Source: Pedobacter sp. (GTDB taxonomy: Bacteria > Bacteroidota > Bacteroidia > Sphingobacteriales > Sphingobacteriaceae). Taken from it: a stretch of 7,421 bases of DNA. The notes beneath the pieces are model-generated. The model was given only the letters and a program-made list of their open reading frames with translations. It ran no database searches and was not told the origin of the DNA. The translations under genes and the position numbers were made by a program. The stretch is taken from contig JAQBOT010000425.1 in NCBI GenBank assembly GCA_028287885.1, forward strand, positions 1 through 7,421. Reading direction: 5' to 3'. Positions 1 to 7,105 of the stretch are shown here, piece by piece. How positions within the stretch are numbered: the first letter of the stretch is position 1; every line of letters starts with the position of its first letter.

Positions 1-2979
1 AACCGTGCACCTACGTTGCACAGGTTAGGTATTCAGGCGTTCCAGCCAAGATTAATTGAAGGTAAAGCAATTCAGTTGCACCCTCTAGTTTGTACGGCTT
101 TTAACGCGGATTTTGATGGTGACCAGATGGCTGTGCATTTACCTTTGGGTCATGCTGCAATTTTGGAAGCCCAAGTATTGATGCTTGCTGCCCACAACAT
201 CCTTAACCCTGCAAATGGTACTCCAATTACAGTGCCTTCTCAGGATATGGTTCTGGGTCTTTATTACATTACTAAAGGCCGTAGAACAGATGAAGGACGT
301 GTTGTTAAAGGACAGGATTCAATTTTCTATTCTTCTGAAGAAGTAATCATTGCTTACAATGAGAAACGTATTGACTTGCATGCTTTTATTAAGGTAAAAG
401 CAAATGTTAAAGAAGATGATGGAACTCTTGTAAATAAATTGATTGATACAACTGTTGGACGTGTGCTATTTAACCAAATGGTTCCGGAAGAAGTTGGATA
501 TATCAACGAGCTGCTTACCAAGAAATCTTTAAGAGATATTATTGGTCATGTAGTTAAAATTACCGGTATGTCGCGTGCAGCTAGGTTCTTGGATGATATC
601 AAAGAACTCGGTTTCCAAATGGCATTCCACGGTGGTCTTTCGTTTAATTTACAGGATGTGAACATTCCTGTGGAGAAACATACATTGCTACAGCAGGCAT
701 CCGCAGAAGTTGAAGAAGTAAGGAATAACTATAACATGGGATTCATTACCAACAACGAGCGTTACAATCAGATTATCGATATCTGGACTCGTATCAATAA
801 CCGTTTAACATCATTCGTGATGACTCAGTTATCGAGCGACAACCAAGGTTTCAATTCTGTGTACATGATGTTGGATTCTGGAGCACGTGGATCTAAAGAG
901 CAGATTCGTCAGCTTTGCGGAATGCGTGGTTTGATGGCTAAGCCTCAGAAATCAGGATCAGGTGGTGAGATTATTGAAAACCCGATCCTTTCAAACTTTA
1001 AAGAAGGTTTGTCTGTATTGGAATACTTTATCTCTACCCATGGTGCGCGTAAAGGTCTTGCAGATACGGCGTTAAAAACAGCTGATGCTGGTTACTTAAC
1101 CCGTCGTTTGCATGATGTTGCGCAGGATATGATCGTGAATGCTGAAGATTGCGGTACGCTTAGAGGTATGTATACAACTGCCTTGAAAGATAATGAAGAT
1201 ATCGTTGAGCCGTTATATGACCGTATTTTGGGTCGAATTTCTCTACACGATGTGTTCAACCCAATTGATGGTTCACTATTAGTAGCTGCCGGACAGGATA
1301 TTGATGAAGATATAGCTAAACAGATTGAAGAATCTCCATTGGAAGGTGTTGAAATCCGTTCTGTACTTACGTGTGAAAACAAAAGAGGTGTTTGTGCCCT
1401 TTGTTACGGACGTAACCTTGCATCTGGTAAACGCGTTCAAAGAGGTGAAGCTGTCGGCGTAATTGCTGCACAGTCAATCGGTGAGCCGGGTACACAGTTG
1501 ACATTACGTACGTTCCACGTCGGTGGTACTGCATCTAACATTGCTGCAGAATCTCAGATCATGGCTAAGTTTGATGGTATCATCGAATTTGAAAATGTTC
1601 GTACAGTAGAGAATGATACTGAAGAAGGAATCAAACAAATTGTTCTAGGCCGTTCAGGTGAGTTCAAGATTGTTGAGCCGGGAACAAATAAGGTGATCAT
1701 GACGAATAACATTCCTTATGGTTCATTCTTATACGTTGAAGATGGTGCGAAAGTCACTAAAGGAGACAGAATTTGTTCATGGGATCCATATAATGCGGTA
1801 ATTATCTCCGAGTTTGCTGGTAAGATTGAATTTGATGCAATCGTTGAAGGTGTTACCTTCCGTGAAGAATCAGATGAACAAACTGGTCACCGTGAGAAAG
1901 TAATTATCGATACCAGAGATAAAACTAAAAACCCTTCAGTTAGAGTTGTAGATAAAAAAGGTGAATTGATCAGAGGATACAACATCCCGGTTGGTGCCCA
2001 CATTGCAATTGACGAAGGTGAAGCAGTTAAAACTGGTCAGATCTTAGTTAAGATCCCACGTTCAAGCGGAAAAACAAGAGATATTACGGGTGGTTTGCCA
2101 CGTGTAACTGAATTGTTTGAAGCACGTAACCCATCAAATCCTGCTGTAGTGACAGAGATTGACGGTGTTGTAACGCTGGGTGGTGTGAAACGTGGTAATC
2201 GTGAGATGACCATCGAATCTAAAGATGGTGAAGTTAAAAAATACCTTGTTCCATTGTCTAAACACATCCTTGTTCAGGATAACGACTTTGTGAAGGCAGG
2301 TATGCCATTGTCTGACGGTTCGATATCACCAGCTGATATATTAGCTATCAAAGGTCCTGCTGCTGTTCAGGAGTACCTGGTAAATGGTATTCAAGAGGTT
2401 TACCGTTTACAAGGTGTGAAAATCAACGATAAGCACTTTGAGGTTATTGTACACCAGATGATGCAGAAAGTTCATATTGAAGATCCAGGAGATACTATTT
2501 TCTTAGAAAATAACTCTGTAGATCGTTGGGACTTCATGATTGAGAACGACGAGATTTACGACAAGAAAGTTGTTGTTGAATCCGGCGATTCTGAATCAGT
2601 AAAACCAGGTATGATTCTATCTATGCGTAAATTAAGAGATGAGAATTCTCAATTGAAACGTAAGGATATGAAGCAAATTGAAGTTCGTGATGCAAGACCT
2701 GCAACTGCGAGTTCAATACTACAAGGTATTACACGTGCATCGTTAGGTACTAAATCATTCATCTCTGCAGCTTCCTTCCAGGAAACTACCAAGGTGTTGA
2801 ATGAGGCAGCTATTGCTGGTAAACGCGATCATATGCTTGGATTGAAAGAAAACGTTATTGTAGGTCACTTGATTCCTTCAGGTACCGGAGTACGTGGATA
2901 CGAGCGTATAATTGTCGGTTCTCAGGAAGAATACGATAAACTATTAGCTTCTAAACAAGAAGAAGAAGTTGAAGCTTAA
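1..2979 (+). CDS. rpoC: DNA-directed RNA polymerase subunit beta' (RpoC), 5'-truncated by the window edge
   Basis: This is the catalytic beta-prime subunit of RNA polymerase. The reading frame is open from base 1, starting inside the [10 protein letters not shown] segment (about residue 424 in E. coli numbering), and gives 992 codons plus TAA. The missing N-terminus of roughly 420-430 residues should lie to the left. Numbering from base 1, the catalytic Mg-binding NADFDGDQM motif is at residues 35-43, with aspartates 37, 39 and 41. The second zinc site uses Cys384, Cys458, Cys465 and Cys468, the same 74-residue first spacing as E. coli Cys814-Cys888. The bridge-helix/trigger-loop segment [18 protein letters not shown] ends at residue 509. 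About 180 residues then resemble the E. coli SI3 insertion before [15 protein letters not shown] (from 697). The conserved C-terminal part ([26 protein letters not shown]) is intact, followed by a short acidic tail. No frameshift is seen. rpoB is expected upstream in the same operon. Confidence 0.98.
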   Translation, partial: NRAPTLHRLGIQAFQPRLIEGKAIQLHPLVCTAFNADFDGDQMAVHLPLGHAAILEAQVLMLAAHNILNPANGTPITVPSQDMVLGLYYITKGRRTDEGRVVKGQDSIFYSSEEVIIAYNEKRIDLHAFIKVKANVKEDDGTLVNKLIDTTVGRVLFNQMVPEEVGYINELLTKKSLRDIIGHVVKITGMSRAARFLDDIKELGFQMAFHGGLSFNLQDVNIPVEKHTLLQQASAEVEEVRNNYNMGFITNNERYNQIIDIWTRINNRLTSFVMTQLSSDNQGFNSVYMMLDSGARGSKEQIRQLCGMRGLMAKPQKSGSGGEIIENPILSNFKEGLSVLEYFISTHGARKGLADTALKTADAGYLTRRLHDVAQDMIVNAEDCGTLRGMYTTALKDNEDIVEPLYDRILGRISLHDVFNPIDGSLLVAAGQDIDEDIAKQIEESPLEGVEIRSVLTCENKRGVCALCYGRNLASGKRVQRGEAVGVIAAQSIGEPGTQLTLRTFHVGGTASNIAAESQIMAKFDGIIEFENVRTVENDTEEGIKQIVLGRSGEFKIVEPGTNKVIMTNNIPYGSFLYVEDGAKVTKGDRICSWDPYNAVIISEFAGKIEFDAIVEGVTFREESDEQTGHREKVIIDTRDKTKNPSVRVVDKKGELIRGYNIPVGAHIAIDEGEAVKTGQILVKIPRSSGKTRDITGGLPRVTELFEARNPSNPAVVTEIDGVVTLGGVKRGNREMTIESKDGEVKKYLVPLSKHILVQDNDFVKAGMPLSDGSISPADILAIKGPAAVQEYLVNGIQEVYRLQGVKINDKHFEVIVHQMMQKVHIEDPGDTIFLENNSVDRWDFMIENDEIYDKKVVVESGDSESVKPGMILSMRKLRDENSQLKRKDMKQIEVRDARPATASSILQGITRASLGTKSFISAASFQETTKVLNEAAIAGKRDHMLGLKENVIVGHLIPSGTGVRGYERIIVGSQEEYDKLLASKQEEEVEA

Positions 2980-2997
2980 TTGATTCACTTAGATATT

Positions 2998-3033
2998 AAT
3001 CCCCCGGCTTCTTTAGCCGGGGGATTTTTTTTT
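2998..3033 (+). terminator. Rho-independent terminator of the rpoC transcript
   Basis: Nineteen bases after the rpoC stop lies a perfect GC-rich hairpin. Its arms are CCCCCGGCT (3001-3009) and AGCCGGGGG (3015-3023) around a five-base TCTTT loop. The stem can be extended by three A-T pairs at its base. It is followed at once by nine consecutive T (3025-3033). This is a textbook intrinsic terminator on the + strand. No comparable T run follows the hairpin on the other strand, so it does not look bidirectional. It should separate rpoC from the DUF3467 gene, which fits that gene having its own promoter-like element. Confidence 0.96.
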
Positions 3034-3086
3034 GCCCTAAATGTTATTTATGTATTCGACTACCTGTGTTTTCAATATTAAACAAT

Positions 3087-3094
3087 TAGTTTTG
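3087..3094 (+). promoter_or_regulatory. Bacteroidota-type -7 element for the DUF3467 gene
   Basis: TAGTTTTG matches the Bacteroidota sigma-ABfr -7 consensus TAnnTTTG at all six fixed positions. A weak -33 candidate (TGTG, 3065-3068) lies 18 bases upstream. Only four bases (TTGT) separate the element from the ATG at 3099, so transcription would start at or within a few bases of the start codon. That implies a leaderless or nearly leaderless mRNA. The bases between terminator and ATG contain no purine-rich Shine-Dalgarno-like stretch, which agrees with this. Confidence 0.68.
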
Positions 3095-3098
3095 TTGT

Positions 3099-3413
3099 AT
3101 GGAAGAACAAAATAATGATAACCAATTAAACATTGAACTTTCTGAAGAAGTTGCAGAAGGGGTATTCTCTAACCTTGCCATTATCACGCATTCCAATACA
3201 GAGTTTGTACTGGACTTTATTCGTGTAATGCCGGGGGTTCCTAAAGCGAAGGTTAAATCTAGAATTATCCTTACACCAGAACATGCAAAGCGCCTATGTG
3301 CAGCTATGCAAGAAAATATTGAAAAGTATGAAGCAATAAATGGGAGAATTAAAACCCATGCAGAGCCCTCAGGCTTCCCGATGGGTTTTGGCGGTCCAAC
3401 TGCACAAGCGTAA
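3099..3413 (+). CDS. DUF3467 domain-containing protein
   Basis: A 104-residue protein of unknown function recognised as the DUF3467 family. Conserved blocks seen are EVAEGVFSNLAIITHS (17-32), EFVLDFIRVMPG (35-46) and SRIILTPEHAKRLCAAM (54-70), then an ENIEKYE helix (72-78). The first 15 residues are acidic and polar, and the last 15 are rich in Gly, Pro and Phe and probably disordered. No signal peptide or membrane segment is visible, so a cytoplasmic location is inferred. From memory, this small gene is a common neighbour of rpoC in Bacteroidota, but the terminator between them and the -7 element at 3087 argue for separate transcription. The ATG at 3099 is the only sensible start: the next Met is residue 44, inside the conserved domain. 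No enzymatic motif is recognised, and assigning a function would be guessing. Confidence 0.9.
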   Translation: MEEQNNDNQLNIELSEEVAEGVFSNLAIITHSNTEFVLDFIRVMPGVPKAKVKSRIILTPEHAKRLCAAMQENIEKYEAINGRIKTHAEPSGFPMGFGGPTAQA

Positions 3414-3422
3414 GCGGCAAGG

Positions 3423-4346
3423 CTATTTTGCTCCTATTTCTGATTCAATGTACTGGATAATCTCAGCGGTCTGACTGGGTTCAAACCATCTGATTTCTTC
3501 ATCTCTCCTAAACCAGGTTAGCTGGCGCTTGGCGAAGCGTCGTGTATTCTGTTTGATCTTGTCGACTGCTGCATCTAATGTGCTATTTCCGTCCAAGTAG
3601 TCAAATAACTCTGCGTAACCAACGGTTTTCAGTGCATTGTATTCCCTAAAAGGGTTCAAAGATTTTACCTCTGCTAACAGTCCGTTTTCCATCATCAAAT
3701 TTACCCGGTCGTTTATCTGTTTGTATAATGCAGCCCGGTCTTTATTAAGGCCGATTTTGATAACCTTAAACGGCCTTTGTTTCTTGGTATTGCTTTGAAA
3801 AGAAGATAGCTTTTTACCAATAGAAAGATGAAATTCTAATCCCCTTATTAGTCTCTGCGGGTTCGACTGATCTACCGAAGCAAAATATTCCGGGTCCAAG
3901 ATTGCAAGCTCAGCCTGAATAGATCCAATACCTTCCGTTTGTAGCCGTTCATTCAGCGTCTCTCTGATAGAAAGGTCGGTCTCTGGGAGTTCATCCAGCC
4001 CATTGAGCACTGCATTGATGTATAAGCCAGATCCACCAACCATAACCACTTGATCCCTTTTCAAAAACAAATCGCCAATAACTTCGAGCGCTACTGTCTC
4101 GAAGTCACCGGTAGAGAAAAAGTCTTTAATGCTATGAGAATTAACAAAATGATGAGGAGCGCTAGCTAACTCTTCTTTAGATGGTTTAGCAGTACCAATT
4201 TCCATTTCTTTGAAAAACTGACGGGAGTCAGCTGAAATGATCTCCGTATTAAGGTAGTTTGCAATTGTAATCGCTAGTGCTGTCTTGCCATTGGCCGTCG
4301 GCCCAACGATTACAATTAAGCTTTTATTCAATGCATTCTGCAGCAT
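3423..4346 (-). CDS. miaA: tRNA dimethylallyltransferase MiaA
   Basis: MiaA transfers a dimethylallyl group from DMAPP to N6 of A37 in tRNAs reading codons that begin with U, giving i6A, which stabilises codon-anticodon pairing. The 307-residue protein has the usual length. Visible motifs are the P-loop GPTANGKT (15-22), the DSRQ motif (40-43) that contacts A37, GGSGLY (104-109), SNPQRLIRGLE (161-171) and the C-terminal RFAKRQLTWFRRD (270-282). No key motif is missing. Its ATG (4346-4344) shares one base with the TAA of the upstream PRiA4_ORF3-like gene (TAATG), so translational coupling is likely. It ends in TAG nine bases from the convergent DUF3467 stop. No promoter of its own is apparent. 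It is probably transcribed from the element at 5015-5022 and possibly from further upstream. Confidence 0.97.
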   Translation of the reverse strand: MLQNALNKSLIVIVGPTANGKTALAITIANYLNTEIISADSRQFFKEMEIGTAKPSKEELASAPHHFVNSHSIKDFFSTGDFETVALEVIGDLFLKRDQVVMVGGSGLYINAVLNGLDELPETDLSIRETLNERLQTEGIGSIQAELAILDPEYFASVDQSNPQRLIRGLEFHLSIGKKLSSFQSNTKKQRPFKVIKIGLNKDRAALYKQINDRVNLMMENGLLAEVKSLNPFREYNALKTVGYAELFDYLDGNSTLDAAVDKIKQNTRRFAKRQLTWFRRDEEIRWFEPSQTAEIIQYIESEIGAK

Positions 4347-4999
4347 TAATAATCTTCCTTACTATCAAATTCTTCGTCGCCAAAATGATCATTATCAGAG
4401 AAGTTATCGTCATCATCAGTATGCTCTTCTTCCTCCTCCTCCTGTTTTTCTTCCTCGTTAATTCCACGGCCATCCATTGCGTCGAGCTCGTCGCTGTCTT
4501 CAGGAACAAAGTTCAGTTCATTCAAAAAGTCGAATTCAGTAGACACTGGATTGCTTGAAACAGCTACTGTTCCAAAGTTGTTTTTCTCAATGATTTTTGG
4601 AGCTTCGCCGATCTTCTTAACCAAAGCCGGATATTCAACGTTTGGATCAGCGTCCAGGATAATTTTAATCAGCTCCACATGGAAATCAAAGGGTCGGTCG
4701 AAGTTATATATGTAGTAGAATTTCTGGTGCGGGTCATCAATAAAGCGAAGTAGTTTGGAGTTTTCCATTAGCACTACGCCACGGGAAACTTTACGTTCGC
4801 TAGGTAGGTAGGCTATTTCGTCACCTTTTATCCAATGATCGGTACTCACGTAAAATGAGGACGACTTCTCCGGACTGTATCCGGTTGATTTATGTATTGC
4901 TTTATGTAGGTCTTCAAATGTTTGATTTGACTTGATGTCGATTTCTCGCACAACTTCATCAAAATCTTCAAAACTTATTTTAAATCTATAAATTGCCAT
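4346..4999 (-). CDS. PRiA4_ORF3-family (IS1096 passenger 'TnpR-like') protein with a long acidic tail
   Basis: This 217-residue protein has an N-terminal domain (about 1-115) of the plasmid pRiA4b ORF-3 type, recognised by its overall pattern: YRFKISFEDF (4-13), TFEDLHKAIHKSTGY (27-41), SSSFYVSTDHW (46-56), and KFYYIYNFDRPFDFHVEL (93-110), the family's usual 'Y-Y-x-YDFGD-x-W-x-H' region. Databases often call such proteins 'IS1096 element passenger TnpR family', but no serine-recombinase motif, transposase or terminal inverted repeat is seen here, so that name should not be read as resolvase activity. Residues 166-217 are extremely acidic: 27 Asp/Glu among 52, with only three Lys/Arg, including a run of six Glu and one of four Asp. 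This tail is probably disordered. The gene overlaps miaA by one base and follows cca by 47 bases. The biochemical function is unknown. Family assignment is fairly confident, role is not. Confidence 0.82.
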   Translation of the reverse strand: MAIYRFKISFEDFDEVVREIDIKSNQTFEDLHKAIHKSTGYSPEKSSSFYVSTDHWIKGDEIAYLPSERKVSRGVVLMENSKLLRFIDDPHQKFYYIYNFDRPFDFHVELIKIILDADPNVEYPALVKKIGEAPKIIEKNNFGTVAVSSNPVSTEFDFLNELNFVPEDSDELDAMDGRGINEEEKQEEEEEEHTDDDDNFSDNDHFGDEEFDSKEDY

Positions 5000-5014
5000 T
5001 AGCGCTTATTTCTA

Positions 5015-5022
5015 CAAAATTA
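5015..5022 (-). promoter_or_regulatory. -7 element upstream of the PRiA4_ORF3-like/miaA pair
   Basis: Read on the minus strand this is TAATTTTG, a full match to the Bacteroidota TAnnTTTG -7 consensus, inside the 47-base gap behind cca. It ends 15 bases before the ATG at 4999, leaving a leader of about ten bases (AAATAAGCGCTA region) that is A-rich, as is common before Bacteroidota starts. The -33 region is poor (TTAC, 5045-5042, 19 bases upstream, overlapping the cca end). It could give the PRiA4_ORF3-like and miaA genes a transcript of their own. Confidence 0.6.
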
Positions 5023-5046
5023 AAAATTATCAACGATTATTGTAAG

Positions 5047-6456
5047 CTATTGTTGTGTTATGGGCGTAAGTCCGAATTCTTTCCCCTTATTGAGCATGAA
5101 TTCTAACGCCTGATCGTATCTATTCGGTATTTCACCCTCTAAGATCGCCTCCCGTATTGCATTCTTTATCAGTCCAACTTCCTTTCCGGCCTTAATGCCA
5201 AAAATGTCCATTATATCCTGACCAGTTATCGGCGGTTGCCAGTTCCTAACTTTATCTCTTTCTTCAACATCCTTCAACTTCTGCTTTACCAGTTCGAAGT
5301 TGTTTCGGTACTTCTTAACCTTGTACTCGTTTTTAGTCGTAACGTCTGCATTACAAAGCGTCATTAGACTTTCAATGTCTTCCCCTGCATCAAAGAGCAG
5401 TCGTCTAACCGCAGAATCTGTTACCACTTCCTGTGCCAAAACAATGGGCCTAAGGTGCAATTGCACTAACTTTTGCACATATTTCATTTTCTCATTTAGG
5501 GGGAGTTTTAACTGCGCAAAGATCTGTGGAACCATGCGCGATCCTTTGTCCTCATGTCCATGGAAAGTCCAGCCATGGCCTTCTTCAAACCTTTTGGTTG
5601 CTGGCTTCGCGATATCATGCAAGATAGCCGCCCAGCGCAACCATAAGTCGTTTGTGTACAGGCTTATGTTGTCTAAGACCTGCAACGTATGGTAAAAGTT
5701 ATCCTTATGCCCTTTACCGTTAATTATATCAACCCCAAAAAGATTAGCCATTTGGGGGAAGATAATGTGCAGTAAACCTGTATCGAATAAATAATTGAAC
5801 CCTACAGAGGGGATAGGGGATAGTATAATTTTATTCAATTCATCTGTAATGCGTTCTGTCGATACGATGCTAATACGTTCCTTTTGCTTCGTTATTGCCG
5901 CTAAGGCCTCCGGGTCAATGGAGAAGTTCAATTGAGAGGCAAAGCGGATGGCACGCATCATTCTTAAGGGATCGTCAGAAAAAGTAATTTCAGGCCCTAA
6001 AGGAGTTCTTATTATCCGGTTATCCAAATCGTCAACACCACCAAAAGGATCTACAAGCTGTCCGAAATTGTCTTTGTTTAATGAGATCGCCAAAGCGTTG
6101 ATGGTGAAGTCGCGCCTTAGCTGATCATCCTCGATGGTGCCGTCTTCAACAATGGGTTTCCTTGAATCTGCGCGATAAGATTCCTTTCTCGCACCAACAA
6201 ATTCGAGTTCCAGATCATTGTAGCGCAACATGGCAGTGCCGAAGTTTTTAAACACGTTAACTTTGGTCTTTAGTTTTGCTCCAAGAAGTTCCGCAAACTC
6301 AATGCCGTTTCCAAGCACAACGATATCGATGTCTTTTGAAGGTCTGTGAAGTAAAATATCCCGCACAAATCCTCCAATTACATAAGCCTCAATTGCATTG
6401 TTCTGTGCAGTTTCGGCCAGAAGGCTAAAAACAGGATGACCTAAGTGACTTTTCAT
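5047..6456 (-). CDS. cca: CCA-adding tRNA nucleotidyltransferase (class II, with HD domain)
   Basis: The enzyme adds or repairs the 3'-terminal CCA of tRNA without a nucleic acid template, using CTP and ATP. The 469-residue protein shows the class II poly(A) polymerase-like head: GGFVRD (28-33), metal-binding DID (42-44), RRDFTINAL (114-122), DPFGG (136-140), the nucleotide-selecting motif as DDPLRMMRAIRF (161-172; R165 conserved, Asp in place of the usual first Glu) and ERITDELNKII (201-211). A C-terminal HD phosphohydrolase-type domain follows, with His256, HDIAKP (280-285), the HGH at 299-301 and Asp371. Length and motif order are complete. Specificity for full CCA rather than A- or CC-only addition cannot be read from sequence, but no second such gene is in the window. 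The ATG at 6456 precedes the conserved head by a normal 25 residues. It lies 61 bases after tsaC and ends in TAG. Confidence 0.95.
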   Translation of the reverse strand: MKSHLGHPVFSLLAETAQNNAIEAYVIGGFVRDILLHRPSKDIDIVVLGNGIEFAELLGAKLKTKVNVFKNFGTAMLRYNDLELEFVGARKESYRADSRKPIVEDGTIEDDQLRRDFTINALAISLNKDNFGQLVDPFGGVDDLDNRIIRTPLGPEITFSDDPLRMMRAIRFASQLNFSIDPEALAAITKQKERISIVSTERITDELNKIILSPIPSVGFNYLFDTGLLHIIFPQMANLFGVDIINGKGHKDNFYHTLQVLDNISLYTNDLWLRWAAILHDIAKPATKRFEEGHGWTFHGHEDKGSRMVPQIFAQLKLPLNEKMKYVQKLVQLHLRPIVLAQEVVTDSAVRRLLFDAGEDIESLMTLCNADVTTKNEYKVKKYRNNFELVKQKLKDVEERDKVRNWQPPITGQDIMDIFGIKAGKEVGLIKNAIREAILEGEIPNRYDQALEFMLNKGKEFGLTPITQQ

Positions 6457-6502
6457 AATTGTATCTCGTCTTTCCCTTACTTTAAGAGATCGAAGAGTTT
6501 AG

Positions 6503-6510
6503 CAAAAGTA
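6503..6510 (-). promoter_or_regulatory. -7 element upstream of cca
   Basis: On the minus strand this reads TACTTTTG, an exact TAnnTTTG match in the 61-base tsaC-cca gap. A TTTA at 6532-6529, inside the tsaC 3' end, is a three-of-four match to the -33 TTTG with an 18-base spacer. The leader would be about 40 bases. This suggests that cca can be transcribed independently of tsaC. Confidence 0.58.
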
Positions 6511-6517
6511 ATAAAAC

Positions 6518-7084
6518 TTACTTTCTTATAAAGGAAAATTGGCCTGTAGGCCCAAGTTTAATGATTGTTGATGGTTTTTTCGGTGTGCGTAATTCCTGTT
6601 CTAAGCCTACAACATAGTCAACCTGACTAACAATCTCTTCTAAAATTTCATCGAAGAACTGGGGTGTTGGCTGCCCAGATAAATTGGCGGACGTTGAAAC
6701 AATGGGTTTTCTGAATCTTTGTAAAAGCTGCTTGCAGAACTCGTGATTTACAACGCGGATGCCTACGGTGCCATCCTTATTGATCACGTTCTGCGCCAGG
6801 TTCTTTGCATCAGAAAAGATAATGGTTAAGGGGTTTTCTGCATATTCAATCAAGTCGTACGCCACTTCTGGTACTTCTGAAACATAGCTTTGAATTTTTG
6901 AATCTGTATCCAACAGGATGATGAAACTTTTATCTGTTGCACGTCCTTTTATCTGATTGATCTTTTCAACAGCTGCTTCGTTGGTTGCGTCGCATCCAAG
7001 GCCCCATACCGTATCTGTAGGGTACAGGATTACGCCTCCTTCTTTCAGGGTTGATAGTGCTTGATCTAGATCTTGTTTAAACAT
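6518..7084 (-). CDS. tsaC: L-threonylcarbamoyladenylate synthase (TsaC/YrdC/Sua5 family)
   Basis: TsaC condenses threonine, bicarbonate and ATP to threonylcarbamoyl-AMP, the donor that the TsaD-TsaB-TsaE proteins use to make t6A37 in tRNAs reading ANN codons. The 188-residue protein is a single YrdC domain. It is of the short TsaC type and lacks the extra C-terminal domain of Sua5. Motifs are YPTDTVWGLGCDA (21-33), the KGR of the nucleotide-binding loop (46-48) followed by DKSFIILL (51-58), NPLTIIF (84-90), VGIRVV (107-112), STSANLSG (130-137) and PSTIIK (171-176). All expected substrate-binding motifs are present. The ATG at 7084 puts the domain at the very N-terminus, as in relatives. A perfect -7 element ends four bases before this ATG, so the message may be leaderless. 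It is the first gene of the minus-strand tRNA block. The other t6A partners are not in this window. Confidence 0.95.
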   Translation of the reverse strand: MFKQDLDQALSTLKEGGVILYPTDTVWGLGCDATNEAAVEKINQIKGRATDKSFIILLDTDSKIQSYVSEVPEVAYDLIEYAENPLTIIFSDAKNLAQNVINKDGTVGIRVVNHEFCKQLLQRFRKPIVSTSANLSGQPTPQFFDEILEEIVSQVDYVVGLEQELRTPKKPSTIIKLGPTGQFSFIRK

Positions 7085-7088
7085 GTAG

Positions 7089-7096
7089 CAAAATTA
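7089..7096 (-). promoter_or_regulatory. -7 element directly before tsaC
   Basis: On the minus strand this is TAATTTTG, matching TAnnTTTG at every fixed position. It is followed by CTAC and then the ATG. The spacing (four bases between element and start codon) is identical to that before the DUF3467 gene. Transcription would begin at or next to the ATG. A weak -33 candidate (TTAG, 7116-7113) has a short 16-base spacer. The surrounding sequence (7085-7110) is very AT-rich, so a chance match is somewhat easier here. Confidence 0.62.
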
Positions 7097-7105
7097 AAAT
7101 TAAAT

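Noticed and set aside
1092..1382. 96-codon open frame antisense to rpoC
   Set aside because: Lies wholly inside the conserved zinc-binding region of rpoC; the translation is Ser/Ile-rich, low in family-like motifs and typical of a reverse-strand shadow.
2037..2267. 76-codon open frame antisense to rpoC
   Set aside because: Fully inside conserved rpoC sequence, with no recognisable motif or promoter element.
4324..4509. 61-codon minus-strand frame rich in Lys/Arg across the miaA junction
   Set aside because: A frame-shifted reading of the acidic-tail coding sequence; both miaA and the upstream gene are well supported in other frames.
4277..4558. 93-codon plus-strand frame with a very hydrophobic Leu/Phe run resembling a membrane segment
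   Set aside because: The hydrophobic run is simply the complement of the Glu/Asp codon repeats in the acidic tail of the PRiA4_ORF3-like protein (GAA/GAG read backwards as TTC/CTC). No independent support.
4346..4999. Possible transposon or IS remnant, because the family is named after IS1096 passenger genes
   Set aside because: No transposase, no terminal inverted repeats and no target duplication are visible, and the gene is tightly packed among core genes in what looks like a stable chromosomal position.
5300..5695. 131-codon plus-strand frame opposite cca
   Set aside because: Antisense to the cca HD-domain coding region; composition is Ser/Cys/Phe-biased, with no family resemblance.
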